Below, piece by piece: positions 46,136 through 57,200 of a stretch of 64,000 bases of DNA. Source of the DNA: Isoetes taiwanensis (lineage: Eukaryota > Streptophyta > Lycopodiopsida > Isoetales > Isoetaceae); contig JAJEKV010000017.1 in NCBI GenBank assembly GCA_021234155.1, positions 8,747,525-8,811,524 of the forward strand, in the 5' to 3' direction. Every line of letters starts with the position of its first letter. The stretch's first letter is position 1. The translations under genes and the position numbers were made by a program. The notes beneath the pieces were generated by a model that was given only the letters and a program-made list of their open reading frames with translations, searched no databases and was not told the DNA's origin.

Positions 46136-48137
46136 TTTCACCGAGGTCCGTCAAAGGGGACGCCCACTTAGCGAAGTCCTTTACGAACTTCCTGTAATAA
46201 CCTGCCAGACCTAGAAAGCTTCTTACTTCCGCCACGTTCTTTGGAGCTGGCCAATCTACTACTGCTTCGATCTTTGCGGGGTCGGTGGAGATTCCCTCCG
46301 CCGATATGACATGGCCCAAGTACTCCACTATTTCAGTAGCAAAGTGGCATTTGGAGAGCTTTCCATACAAACGATGCCGCCTCAACTTTTCTAACACCCT
46401 TCTCAAATGCTGACTATGATCCTCAATGGACTTGCTGTAGACTAGAATGTCGTCGAAGAAGACAATGACAAACTCATCTAGAAAATCCCTGAAGACATCG
46501 TTCATGAGGCGCATAAAAGTTGCTGGAGCATTCGACAATCCAAAGGGCATTACTGTAAACTCAAAGTGACCATACCGCGTTCTGAAGGCGGTCTTATGGA
46601 TATCTTCTTCCTTTATCCTTATTTGGTGGTATCCTGACCTTAAGTCAATTTTAGAGAATACCTTTGCTCCTTGGAGCTGGTCCATCAAATCGTCTGCCCT
46701 TGGCAATGCATACTTATTCTTTATCGTCTGCTTGTTGAGCTGGCGATAGTCTATGCACATTCTTAAACTGCCATCTTTCTTCTTCACGAAGAGTATCGGT
46801 GCTCCAAAAGGAGACACACTTGCTCTAATAAAACCAAGCTCAAGCAATTCCTGGAGTTGCTTCTTGAGCTCTGTCAACTCCGGTGTGCTCATCCTGTATG
46901 GTGCCTTGCTGGTAGGCTTAGCATCTGGTGCTAATGTGATCTCACACTCCACACCCCTATAAGGTGGGAGCTGCCGGATCTCATCCGGGAATACATCCTT
47001 GAATTCCGAAATAATCCTTGCTACTTGCTTGGGCAACTGCTTCCCCTTTTGGTCGTTTCCATCCTGTTTATTGGGCTCAATTGCCTCTAACCTCAAAATG
47101 TAATCCACCTTATTTCTTTCTATACTTTTCCTTAGCTGCTTCAAAGAAATACACTGCATAGAAGAAGCTGCCTTCTTACCTCTCACTATGAATTTGGTGC
47201 CGTCCGGTGCTGTCATGGCGACTTCATTGCGGTCACAGTCGATCATGGCTTTCGCTGGCTTTAGGAACTCCATTCCTACTATAAGGTCATACCTTCCAAT
47301 TTCCATGACCTCTGCCCCCATCGGCCACTTACTTCCACTAAGGTCTATGTCGAATGCAATCCTCCTCCCCTTAGTGTGCCGAATGGCGCCGTTTGCCATA
47401 GCAACTGGCCTTGGCTTAGACTTCAATACCTTGTTCTTCATTAGGGCAGCCAGCCTAGGAGAGGCGAAGTTGTGAGAGCTACCTGTGTCTATAAGGACTA
47501 CATATGGGTTGCTATCTATGATTCCATCAGCCGCAATCACTGTCGACTGATTTTCTATATCACCCGACTCAATATTTGCACAGATATGGCACTCACCATC
47601 TATGAAGTCCTGGGCCTCATGCTGGTCATCGTCATCGTCTGCTTCTGTTGGTGAATCCCAATCCATGAGCTCTGCCAAAGCTGCCTGCATGACGAATGGG
47701 CAATCATGTGTTCGGTGCCCTGGCTGGAAGCACCTGAAACATAGTTTCTTCTCGATACACTCATGTCTCTTCTCTTTCGTCAGACTGTCTAGGATGCGCT
47801 TCAGCACACTGCCCCCTGATGCATTCTGCGGCTTACGGTCCCCAAAGGTCTTACCCTGAGCTCTTCCCTGGTGCTGGCCTCCTGATGGCGTAGCTGCTGA
47901 TTGCTTACTCTGGTACTGCCCTTGGTACTGCCCTGAAGCTTTACCCTTGAAGGCCGACTGCTTCTCTGCTGGGGTTGATGGTGCTTCCTCCAAACTTATG
48001 GCTTTATCCTCGGCTTCTGCTACTGACTTTGGGTTGATTGCTCGGACTAGCCTTTTGATATTGCTGTTCAACCCTTCAATGTAGGTATCAACCGCTTGTC
48101 TTTCTGATACTCCGGGAACATGGAGCCTGAGCCGCAT
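46092..48137 (-). CDS. element 2 gag C-terminus, protease and reverse transcriptase
   Basis: One open frame of 681 codons with no gag/pol stop, so gag-pol appears to be a single polyprotein. Domains: gag C-terminal part to about residue 130; CCHC zinc knuckle [14 protein letters not shown] (residues about 132-145); aspartic protease [14 protein letters not shown] (about 213-226) with [17 protein letters not shown] with [61 protein letters not shown] and the catalytic FFDDILVYS; then the connection with [11 protein letters not shown] and [11 protein letters not shown]. All RT catalytic aspartates are present. The first Met is internal; translation very likely enters from upstream gag. The frame breaks just after the RT connection. 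Confidence 0.94.
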   Translation of the reverse strand: MRLRLHVPGVSERQAVDTYIEGLNSNIKRLVRAINPKSVAEAEDKAISLEEAPSTPAEKQSAFKGKASGQYQGQYQSKQSAATPSGGQHQGRAQGKTFGDRKPQNASGGSVLKRILDSLTKEKRHECIEKKLCFRCFQPGHRTHDCPFVMQAALAELMDWDSPTEADDDDDQHEAQDFIDGECHICANIESGDIENQSTVIAADGIIDSNPYVVLIDTGSSHNFASPRLAALMKNKVLKSKPRPVAMANGAIRHTKGRRIAFDIDLSGSKWPMGAEVMEIGRYDLIVGMEFLKPAKAMIDCDRNEVAMTAPDGTKFIVRGKKAASSMQCISLKQLRKSIERNKVDYILRLEAIEPNKQDGNDQKGKQLPKQVARIISEFKDVFPDEIRQLPPYRGVECEITLAPDAKPTSKAPYRMSTPELTELKKQLQELLELGFIRASVSPFGAPILFVKKKDGSLRMCIDYRQLNKQTIKNKYALPRADDLMDQLQGAKVFSKIDLRSGYHQIRIKEEDIHKTAFRTRYGHFEFTVMPFGLSNAPATFMRLMNDVFRDFLDEFVIVFFDDILVYSKSIEDHSQHLRRVLEKLRRHRLYGKLSKCHFATEIVEYLGHVISAEGISTDPAKIEAVVDWPAPKNVAEVRSFLGLAGYYRKFVKDFAKWASPLTDLGERLGNTLVRKCSSFI

Positions 48138-48960
48138 AAATTCCTCTCAGATACTTTGCTACCGACAATGTACCTCGGTTCAACCTATAGAACTGTTGGA
48201 TCCTTTGTTAGTGTCGCGATCTTGGCACATAGTGCTTGGCGGAAAGCTTTTTCAAGGTCTTAAATCCAGAACTGTTCCTTTTGAGCTTGTTAGACTTTGC
48301 ATAGCCTTTCCACCAGATTCTAGCTGCTCCTATCAAGTTTGCTGTAGCAACTTTCCCTATATCCTTGTCCTTCATGCTATAAGAGTTGCCAAATTCCTCC
48401 ATTTCGTCAAGCCATGCTTCTGCCTCCATACCTGACCTGTCCTTTCCTGAGAACTGACCCAACTTCCTAGTCTTCCATACATTGCTCATAGCACTGTCAA
48501 CTTTCTTTTGATAGTCATCTGCCTTCCTTGCCTGGCTCTTACCGCGGGAGTATCGGACTCACTTTCTCGAGCTAGAACTGCCTTGGTTTGGGGAAGTGTC
48601 GATGAACTGGAGCTAGGTGGTGTTGGGCTCCTTCATTTCTCCTTTTCCTCTTCCCGCTCTCGACATTTCCCCGATTGTCCCCGCCCCTCCGGCTGTGGAC
48701 CTTCCTCGATGCCTTGCTGAGGTAGCGGTGGAGGTGGAGGTGGAGCAGGTGCATATTCTTGGGCATTCATCAATGGGGTGGCCCAGTGGATCAGCTGATG
48801 CATCTGGTTCCTCGTGTGGACGAGTCTTGCGTTGATTGCTTCCGGCGTCATTTCGTCGTTGTTGTCATCTTGATCACGTCCAAATAGGTTTCTGGGTACC
48901 CACTGGTGATGTCGGCCTTGAGCACCTGAGCCTGTGTTCCTTGCTGCAAGGGTTAATCAT
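48138..48960 (-). pseudogene. element 2 gag N-terminal and core region
   Basis: Upstream continuation of gag in shifted frames. The N-terminal piece at 48851-48633 (MTPEAINARLVHTRNQMHQL, then a proline run) precedes 48489-48208 with LGQFSGKDRSGMEAEAWLDE, then ANLIGAARIWWKGYAKS. This is the retrotransposon gag pattern around the W-L and W-W residues. Frame breaks lie near 48600 and 48170. A TTAACCCTTGCAG acceptor-like sequence at about 48940-48952 lies just before the coding region. Confidence 0.85.
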
Positions 48961-49172
48961 CAATGCTTGTTATTTGGTTTACACATCAATTATATCCGTT
49001 TACAATTAATTTATTATTAGATACAAAAGAAATCATGTGAAAATTCCACTTACAAGTCAAGATCATAATAAGTCATTACTATATAGAAGTACATTTTACG
49101 AAATACATGATAATAATAATAAAAAAGAGATTATTCAATACAATTTAATTGAGGACAAAGCAAATTCTTCCG
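48961..49172. other. element 2 AT-rich spacer between ORF2 and gag
   Basis: About 210 bp of AT-rich non-coding DNA, in the same relative position as the element 1 spacer at 19400-19668. Confidence 0.6.
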
Positions 49173-50695
49173 TCATCGGTGGCCCTTCATGTTCTTGAAG
49201 AAGTTCTTGATGTTCTTGAGATGCAGCCCTTTGCCGACGTTCTGCAATATCCTTGCGGCTGATCCTCCTTCAAGTGCTCTAGCCATCTGGGGTGCTGGGA
49301 GTTCGGGTGCCGTTGCTGCCACCACTGACAAATGTGCATCCCTGAGGTGGCCCCTGGCGAAGTCGAGGCAGTGAAGAGCTACTGATCTCTTGAAAAGGAT
49401 GACATGGTCCGATGCGTGGTCTAGTCTGGCGTGCTGCCCAAAGCCAGAGAGGGCTATAAGGAGTGCAACAGACTCTTCTCCTCTTGGGCTAAACTCCCTG
49501 TGGAATACTATCATCTGCCCTTGTCTAAGAGCTGGAAGATAGTACCGAAGCGCCTTGCCTTTACCCGTGATGTTGGACCCTGTGCCTCTTCTGCCAGCTG
49601 CTTCCCCATAGATGTATATTGCTACGAGGTCTTCGTGGTCCCTCCACATTGTGGTAGCGTTCTCCAAGTTGATGTTGGCATGTGCCTCACGCTGAACTCC
49701 TCGAACGGACCGGCCTGGGCTAGAGCTTGGACCCCTTCCCGGCTTATACAACCGCTTTGTATCTGCTGGAACTCTTCCTCCGGGATGACAGTTCCCGTTG
49801 TCGATAGATCTCCCTTATCTGGCCGATAGGCTTCTATATCGACATTGTTTGCCCTGTATGAGTGTCGCTCCGATAACTCCCCTTGGAAATTCCCGGTAGG
49901 AGTAGTCGATGAAGTCACCGCCTCGCTCTTGTGCAATTAAGCCTAGGAGCTCGTCGATCGAGGCCTTCTTCTTGGCAATGGGGAGGTTGAGGATGTCGTT
50001 AGCCAAGATGTACTCCTCTCGTCGCGTCGATGATCACCGGTGACATGGCCGTGATGCCAAGTGGTGGTTCGAAATCTCGCCTTTAGTGTGCCTTCCCCGC
50101 CTAGCTATTTGCCTCTCCATCCTTGCCGCTGGGCTCATTTCCCAACTTGGGTTCTCCTCCACTTGCCGCTCGTAGTCTTGCTCAATCTGGCAGCATGGGT
50201 GTTGCCGAGGTGGAGCCATAGTGCTGCACTCGTGGACTCGATTTCGTGGATGCCGACCGCTCCCTTCGGGTTGAGAGGTGCTAGATCTAAGGGCTGAATT
50301 GACGGCTCCCCTGGTTGGTTGACTGCCTTGTACTGCATGAACAAAGCTAAGGCTGCTTGGTTTGAGAGGTATCTGTGCCTATGATGCTTACAGGTCATGT
50401 AGTCTGGCATGCTTCTGGTTCTATCCCACACCTTATTCTTTGCCTTGGCTCCCCCACCTATGGCTTGGGTCAGAGAGTCTAGAGAAACCCATTTCCCTCC
50501 CCTAGGTGGCAAACTAACTTCCCAGGGTAGTATCTGCTGGTCATATTGGCAAATGATGTCGGTGTAATAGGGAGTCCTAGTCAATGTGGCATGGAGATCA
50601 AAGAGGTGGTCGAAGACATGGAAAGCTTGGTCGGCAGGAAAATCACGGATGTGATTGGCGGCGTCATACCATCTGACAAAGTTTGAGGGCGCCAT
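49173..50695 (-). pseudogene. element 2 ORF2, conserved protein of unknown function
   Basis: Starts at MAPSNFVRWYDAANHIRDF (ATG at 50695) and runs about 500 codons to 49173 in three frames (50695-50135, 49936-49622, 49751-49173). Conserved with element 1: the F.RWY start and an early TPYYTDI-like segment (TPFYQSI in element 1). The C-terminal block reads KALRYYLPALRQGQMIVFHR, FSPRGEESVALLIALSGFGQ, HARL and DHVILFKRSVAL. No known domain, signal peptide or transmembrane helix was recognised. Conservation between two diverged elements suggests it was maintained for element function. An extra structural or accessory protein is a guess. Confidence 0.75.
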
Positions 50696-50999
50696 TGAGC
50701 AGAAAAGAGTATGAAAAATGGCTGATGAGGACAAGCAAGGAACTAGAAAATCGCCAAAAGGGCTGAGAGCAATTTTGATGGTAAGAAAATGACAAATGAG
50801 GGCCCCTTTTATAGACTAGGACTGCCTCGGGTTCCGTGCACAAGGGTTCTTGACGTGGAAGGACTTTGTTCAAAGGCTATGAGTGTCCAAATGAGCTACC
50901 ATGAAGTGCAATTCTAAGCAAAACAAAGCAAGAAACACTACATGGCAGGTTGCTGGGTCAAAATTGGTCAAATTAGGCCAAAAAGGGCCAAATCGGAAT

Positions 51000-51253
51000 G
51001 GTTCGCGCGAAAGGGCCTTCCAAAACTGTCGGAAAGAGGTTTGGCGCGGACCAACCCGGTTTCGCGATTTTTGAAGCAATTTTGACGAATTTTTGAGTTT
51101 GGAAAGATCCTAACATGACTACTCGATCAATTCTAGCCTAGGATGCAACTTTTCTTGAGCAAAATGGACATATACAGGCGAAATAGGGTCGGTCCGCGCG
51201 AAAGGGCCTTCCGAAACTGTCGGAAAGGGGTTTGGCGCGGACCAACCCGGTTT
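51000..51253. repeat. two hairpin repeats between H3-like ORF and ORF2
   Basis: Two copies of a 63-bp unit at 51000-51062 and 51191-51253. Outer arms pair GGTCCGCGC with GCGCGGACC in the second copy, and GGTTCGCGC (with one G-U pair) in the first. An inner TTCCGA/TCGGAA stem encloses AACTG. The location matches the element 1 repeats, but the sequence is unrelated. Confidence 0.8.
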
Positions 51254-51436
51254 TGGAATTTTTGCTCAGAAGAAAAAATTTCCTAATTAGGGTTAAGATA
51301 ATTGAACTATTACAAATTAGATATAAAGAATTTTAGTACAATTTAACTTCTCTAACTACGTTTTAACATCAATTTTTTTTCAAAACAAGAATTATATTAT
51401 AGCAAAATTTTAGTTACATGTACAAAATTAGGAGGT

Positions 51437-52594
51437 TCAAGGGTACTCCTTGCGGATTCTCCGCGCCAAGTAGAGGTCCTTGGGCATTACGGTCACCCTC
51501 TTGGCGTGAATTGCGCATAAGTTGCCCTCCTCAAAAAGCTGGGTCAGCTCTGCTTCGGCTGCCACCTGCAGGACTCGTGTCGTCAGAGATGTCACCCTAT
51601 AGTCGGTGACGAACTCCTGCATCACTTCCCGCATCAGTCGCTCGAAGGGAGCCTTCCTGATCAGGAGATTAGTGCACTGCTGGAAGTGCTTAATCTCCCG
51701 GAAAACGCGGGCGTGCGGCGAATTAGGCCCATGGTGGACCTTCTTCGGCTTCACCGGACGTGGAGGTGGTGGCTTCGGCTGGTCCTTCTTCGGCCGGCCG
51801 CCCTTGACGTAGCGCTCCACGTTCTGCTTGCAATACCAATCATTGTACCTCGTCCAGCGACGAAGGTACTCCTGGTATGCCTTCAAGCGGCGCTTGAATT
51901 CGCGATCCTCTTGGAGCGCGAATGCCCGCTCACCCACCTTCTGGTTCTTGACTACCTTCGGTGGCTTGGGCCACTTCGGGTAGGGTGGGCGTGCGTTGGG
52001 GTCTGATGGCTCCCCAACGTCTTCCTCTTCCTCCTCGGCTTCCTCCTCCTGCTCCTCGTTGCTCCCGCCTCCTCCTTCCTCTTCCTCCTCATCCCTTCCC
52101 CGGGCCTGAGGTCCTTCAATCACGACAGTCGTGCGAGGTCTGTCGTTTCTTCTCTTCGTTCGCCGCTCCTTCTCGAGCAGCTCCCTCAACCTCTTCTTTC
52201 TTGCTGCCATTTCCTCTGGCCACTCTGCAACCTTCTCTTTGCCCTTTTTCTTTGGTGCCGAAGGGCCTGCCTCTTGAGTTTGGTGCCGGGGCTCCTCTTG
52301 GTCTCCCTCCTGCTGCTCCACCTCCGTATCAGACGAGGGCCCAAAGTGGCGGGACTCGCCGGTTCTCTCGGTGCCCGCCGACGAAGAACTGCTGCTGCTG
52401 CTGGGCGCCTCCTCCTCCTCCTCCTCGGAGACGTGGAAGGTGTCATCGCTGCTGCTGGAGGGGAACTCCCCTTCACCCGGCTTAGGTCGAAGGTGTTCCG
52501 GAACCTTCTTGACATGACGACCCGCTGCTACCTGAGCCATCGATAGCGTAGGTCTCTCGCCCGCCTTCCTGGCTGTTTGTTTGGTGCGAGCCAT
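51437..52594 (-). CDS. histone-H3-like protein with H3 tail, encoded by a retrotransposon
   Basis: An open frame of 385 codons, the first gene after the 5' LTR and primer site. Residues 1-10 are [10 protein letters not shown], identical to the start of histone H3 including K4 and K9; position 10 of the mature tail is Ala instead of the phosphorylatable Ser. Residues about 40-200 are Ser/Glu-rich and low complexity, with basic clusters. A Pro/Lys region ([24 protein letters not shown]) leads to a full histone fold at about 297-383: [20 protein letters not shown] (alpha-N/alpha-1), [22 protein letters not shown] (alpha-2), [20 protein letters not shown] then RRIR (alpha-3). The last block is almost identical to canonical H3. 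It is three times the normal H3 length. Its place inside the element, and a diverged counterpart in element 1, argue against a host histone gene. Role unknown; nucleosome incorporation, chromatin tethering or decoy are inferences. Confidence 0.93.
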   Translation of the reverse strand: MARTKQTARKAGERPTLSMAQVAAGRHVKKVPEHLRPKPGEGEFPSSSSDDTFHVSEEEEEEAPSSSSSSSSAGTERTGESRHFGPSSDTEVEQQEGDQEEPRHQTQEAGPSAPKKKGKEKVAEWPEEMAARKKRLRELLEKERRTKRRNDRPRTTVVIEGPQARGRDEEEEEGGGGSNEEQEEEAEEEEEDVGEPSDPNARPPYPKWPKPPKVVKNQKVGERAFALQEDREFKRRLKAYQEYLRRWTRYNDWYCKQNVERYVKGGRPKKDQPKPPPPRPVKPKKVHHGPNSPHARVFREIKHFQQCTNLLIRKAPFERLMREVMQEFVTDYRVTSLTTRVLQVAAEAELTQLFEEGNLCAIHAKRVTVMPKDLYLARRIRKEYP

Positions 52595-53148
52595 ACTTAA
52601 CGGTCCAGGAAACGGGTGATGTAAGGCTGATCAAGAGAGAGATGGTGGAGAAAAGTTTGGAGGGAAAATGAGGTGTCAGGGATATTTAAAAAGGAGGGCC
52701 CCTGGGAATATTCTCCTACCATAAATAGGCCTACTTATTAGCCCCCCTTATTAATTACACCATAGTACCCTTATTATTAATATATGTTTAATTTCTAATA
52801 CATATACTAAAATTCGTATTATACCTTTAGAATTTCAAATTTCCTAATAGTTTGAAGTATTAATTATGGATTTGCGCCATTTTTCACCCAGGTCTCCGAT
52901 TGGCATGATTCTTCGACCCATTTTAGGTGAAATTTGATGCAGATGCATAATTTTCACTCCAATCTTACTAGAAGGTGAATTTGACTCATTCACTTCTTAA
53001 CCTAATTTCGGACCCACTATCTAGGAGAAAAATTTTTCCCCTATTTTCGAGGTTCGATGGTGGAAATTTTTATTTCACACCCCTATAAGCCTGTTAGACT
53101 ACTTTCATGGTTATGGTCAGTGCTAGTTCTTGGTCAACCAAGAACATC
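52595..53148. other. element 2 leader
   Basis: Lies between the primer site and the H3-like ORF. AT-rich, with no ORF recognised; likely the 5' untranslated region and packaging region. Confidence 0.6.
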
Positions 53149-53160
53149 GCTCTGATACCA
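53149..53160 (-). other. primer binding site, tRNA-iMet
   Basis: The minus strand reads TGGTATCAGAGC one base inside the 5' LTR. This is an exact match to the usual plant initiator-tRNA-Met primer site. Confidence 0.95.
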
Positions 53161-54202
53161 TTGTGACGCTCCTCGCTAAAACATACTGCACTGCACCGCA
53201 CACTCTGCAGAAATCCCCGTCCGGCTCAACAACCGCGACAGCCCTCCGCCTATCCCCCTCACTCGGGATCTCCATAGTGGGAAGGGGACACGAAAGGTGT
53301 CTTGCGCGCCCTTCCCCTATGGGCTCCTATCACAGCGGAAGCATAAACACGTCAGAACTAGCAATACAATACAATATGCTACCCCGAGGGTAGCTCAACT
53401 GCACATCCATAGATGCAAAGAACATAATCATATACCATAAAACATGAGAGCTCCTATCCGTGGCTCTGACACATAGGGTAGTCGACTGACCGGATAGGCC
53501 TCAAGATAGAGCAGCACCGAAGTCATAACAATGGCGGGCTGGCATAAGACAATGGCTAGGGTTGACCACTCCATCCGCCCCCCTGTGCATACTTTGCGGA
53601 TGGGCTAGATCAAGCGCGTGGCATGACTCTAACCTTCCGGATCGTAATCCCATGGCATCACCCATGGGGACTACTCCAGTTGCATCTCCTCGGTCCGACG
53701 AGGTAGGAAGGGTTGCATCTCCCCTTCCCGGGTCTAGAGGCTCCATGGCGGCTAGAGAATCGCGGACGACACACACCATTCGCACTGACTGAACCCCCCA
53801 AAACAAGAGCCAAGCCGACACTTGCAACTCTTGAGAGGCAGTATGACACCATTGCCCCGGGAGGTGTCGGACCCATGCTCTCGCCCACACCTAAGTGACC
53901 CACCATAAGCCTAGCCCACTAAGGGATCCCCCGAAGCCCCCACTCGGCAGGATCCACCCTCCATCTTGCCTCTAGCCCCCGTTATGTGGTGCCGAGTCAC
54001 ATCATAGCCTCCATAGCCCTGGGTTCCTATGCCGCACAGCCGCAACTAATAGGAACTAAGGGATCTACACTAGGAGCATACTACATATGGCCCTAGGTCT
54101 CTACCCCCCGCCCCCATACAAGAGGAGCAACATGATCAACCAATATCACATACATCACACCATGATCAATATCAATATCATATGAACATCTTAACCTAAT
54201 CA

Positions 54203-57200
54203 TCTTCTTTTTAAAAAGGGATGGCTTTGGTTTTCGGGCCTGGAACGCCGCATGTAACGCCGCATGCGGCGTTCCCTATCCCGCTCGCGGGATTTTTTTT
54301 CCTCTACACGCGGGATGATATGAAATCGAGCCCCTTTCTCCATCGTCTCCAATGGCGCTATTCTATCTCTGGCGGCGTGATTCTGACTCTTGCTTTAAGG
54401 TTTGGGCACTGCCTTCCTCTTCCCAGCGTCAATATTTTTTGGCAATATTTCTCTCTCTTTACGTTTTAATCCATTTGTGCCCCTCTCAGACGTAAAGGCT
54501 ACTCCCTGTTATGTGACGTTCATCTGCGGCAGAGCTGCAGCACCAGAGCTTCATCTGGCACCATCACAGGTAGAACCTTTAACTCCTGTTTCCTTCTCTT
54601 TCTATTTTTCATGAGATTTTTGGTTTTTCAGACGGTTTTCCACTGGTGTATGTGTTTCAGTGCTTCTTTGCCTGTACAAAATGCAATATGTGCTTAGTTT
54701 GTGTTGGATTTGGGCTCGATTTATGCAGATTCGATTCACTTTTCGTGTCTTTTTATTAACAGAGATGGAAGCCATCTGTAGCAAGTGATAACGTGATTTC
54801 TAGCATTTCGATGGGGGCAAAAATGGGCTTATCAGAGGAGTAAAATCGACTTATCCAGGGCAGCAAATCGGTCCTGATCTTAGGTAGATTCTCATATTCC
54901 TTTTTTTTTTGTTGTACCATCTTCTTTGGTTTTCAACCTGATTATTTGGTGCTAATAAGGTCTGCCCGAATGCATTACATTTTGTTTCCTTGCACAGTGT
55001 CCTATTACTCTGCATTTTTGTACATGCAAGGTTTGAGGCGTCATTTTCTTGCTTGGGATCAAACATGGGTCCATCTCACCTGCTGAAACAAGTTTGTGTT
55101 TGTGGCAAGTGCAAGCAAGGAAGTTCTGTTTGTGTTTGCGAATTTGGGAGCTTTTTAATGTTGTGCAAGAGCAAGAAAGTAGTGGGGTTTGCAGGTAAAC
55201 TTCATGATCTGTCATTTGGTTCAGGCTTTTGCAGGTGATCTTTTGCAGATATACCTCGGCCTAGCACAGACACAATTACGTCTTTGCAGATCTGACCCGG
55301 CAGTTTTATATGCACAACAAACGTCTTATAGAAAGCTTCCACAATCTGGGTGGATTTTCCTCAACTAGCTGATGTTCATACTTTCTAAGGTGATTATGAA
55401 TGTGCTGTATGTTAGGGATTATTATAGGCTTGCTCTTGGTTAACTAAATACAATACTCCATGTTGCTGAAGTATGGATATTCTCTGTACTGTTGCAAATT
55501 ACTCAAAAAGCAGTGCCTACCATGATTTCCAGTTTAGCATCATCTTTCTAGGGAGCTAATTTGTTGTTTCTGTTATTGCAGAATGCAATGAGATGTCATA
55601 GCTGCTTTGAATGGGATTGAAGTGGATGGTGGGAACACATACGTTGGCAGATTATTTTGGGATACTGTCTTGGCTACGTGTCTTTCAAATTTGTCTTCTT
55701 TGGCGTATCTACGGGAAAGTTTACATCTTCTTTGCCTGACCTATTGTTAAGTTTACAACATGTGTTCCTTATCAGTTTAAAACTGCATGCATATTCATCA
55801 AACAACCATAAAGTAAGAAAAGGAAAGATTCACATCTCTTGAAAAATGGTTGGGCAACTATGGTAACTATAAGTAGTTATGAATCAGTAAATCATGAAGC
55901 TAAAGCTAAGGTGTATATGATGTTGTCTTAGCTTATTTACTTGATATTTAACTGATATGTTCCTTCTCATGTTGTGTGGGCATTAGCATTGCATTTATAA
56001 GAACAAATAAGAACAAATACAAATACATGCTTTTTTTTTCAATGCATCATTCCAAGCTAATTCTTAATAATTCTGTATTACAGATTACTAGATCATTGAA
56101 GGGTATGATTCGATCCTAAACTCCATTTCAGCATTGAACTAAATCGGCATAATAACATAGAAGGATTTAGCAGAAAAACATATTTCAGAATCAGGGGTCT
56201 ACGCCAAAGTCAGGTATTTAAAATATATAGAATAGGTGCATATTTGTTTGTAGAATTTGGATTAACTCCAAGTTCGTCTATCTTCGAAACCAGTTCACAT
56301 GTATTTGGAAAGGCCACATGCAAATGCATCTAGAATTTGTAGTTTTAAAATGTAAATTCAGACAGGAAATAGGCATTGTTTTTGCAACATTGCTTTGATC
56401 AATGTTTGATCATTTTTGTGGTTTTGCAGGGATTAGCATCTGTGATAATATAGTACTGAAAACAAGCTCAGTGTCATGGAATGTCAAGGTTAACCAAAAA
56501 GCTATGTTGAGTACTGCCTGCACATGTAAGAAATATTAAACCTGCCACGTGTGTTTTTGTTCCCAGATTTATTATTACACCGAACATGAATTTTTGTAGC
56601 ACATTTCAATTTGTTGCACTGCATGGGCTAAGATTAGCATTATGCCTTTTACCCTTTTACTTTTTTTCTATTATTTTTTCTATCATTATTTCTGCCTTCC
56701 ATTTATTATCATAAAAATGTCGAGGATTTGATTTGTCAATTTATTTAAACCAGTGTTTGAATGGAGTGTTTACCTGTGTCTTTCTTTGCATTATGCAGGT
56801 GAGATAGTTGCAGATGGTTTTTGGGTCGTTCGGGTCTTCCAACCTGACGCGGTAGGGATTATATATGAATGCTTCACATGCTGTTTGAAAGTTACTATAT
56901 ATGCCAACAATGGTGGAGGATAGTTCATAGACAATAAATGAAAAACATCAATTTGCATATGAGAATTCATGAAAGGCTTGATTCATGCACTGCTTACACC
57001 AATTTGCTTTCAAATATGAACTGGATATGGCAAGTTGGAAAGAGTAGGTTCCCTTGGACTGAAAAGGGAGGGATAAGAGAGCTTCCTTTTCATCCTTAAA
57101 GATGTTTTGAGATAGCGATAGCAATGAAATTCTTCAATTTATTATGTATGTTGCTTCAAAACGGCACTATGCTCCTTAAGCTTGAAAGGTGCACATTTAT

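Noticed and set aside
49173-50695. ORF2 as an envelope-like gene
   Set aside because: No signal peptide or transmembrane helix is visible, and env-like genes usually lie after pol, not before gag.
51961-52546. Plus-strand proline- and leucine-rich ORFs
   Set aside because: They are antisense shadows of the acidic, serine-rich part of the H3-like ORF.
51437-52594. H3-like ORF as an ordinary host histone gene
   Set aside because: It lies inside an LTR element between primer site and gag, on the same strand. It is three times too long, and it has a counterpart at the same place in element 1.
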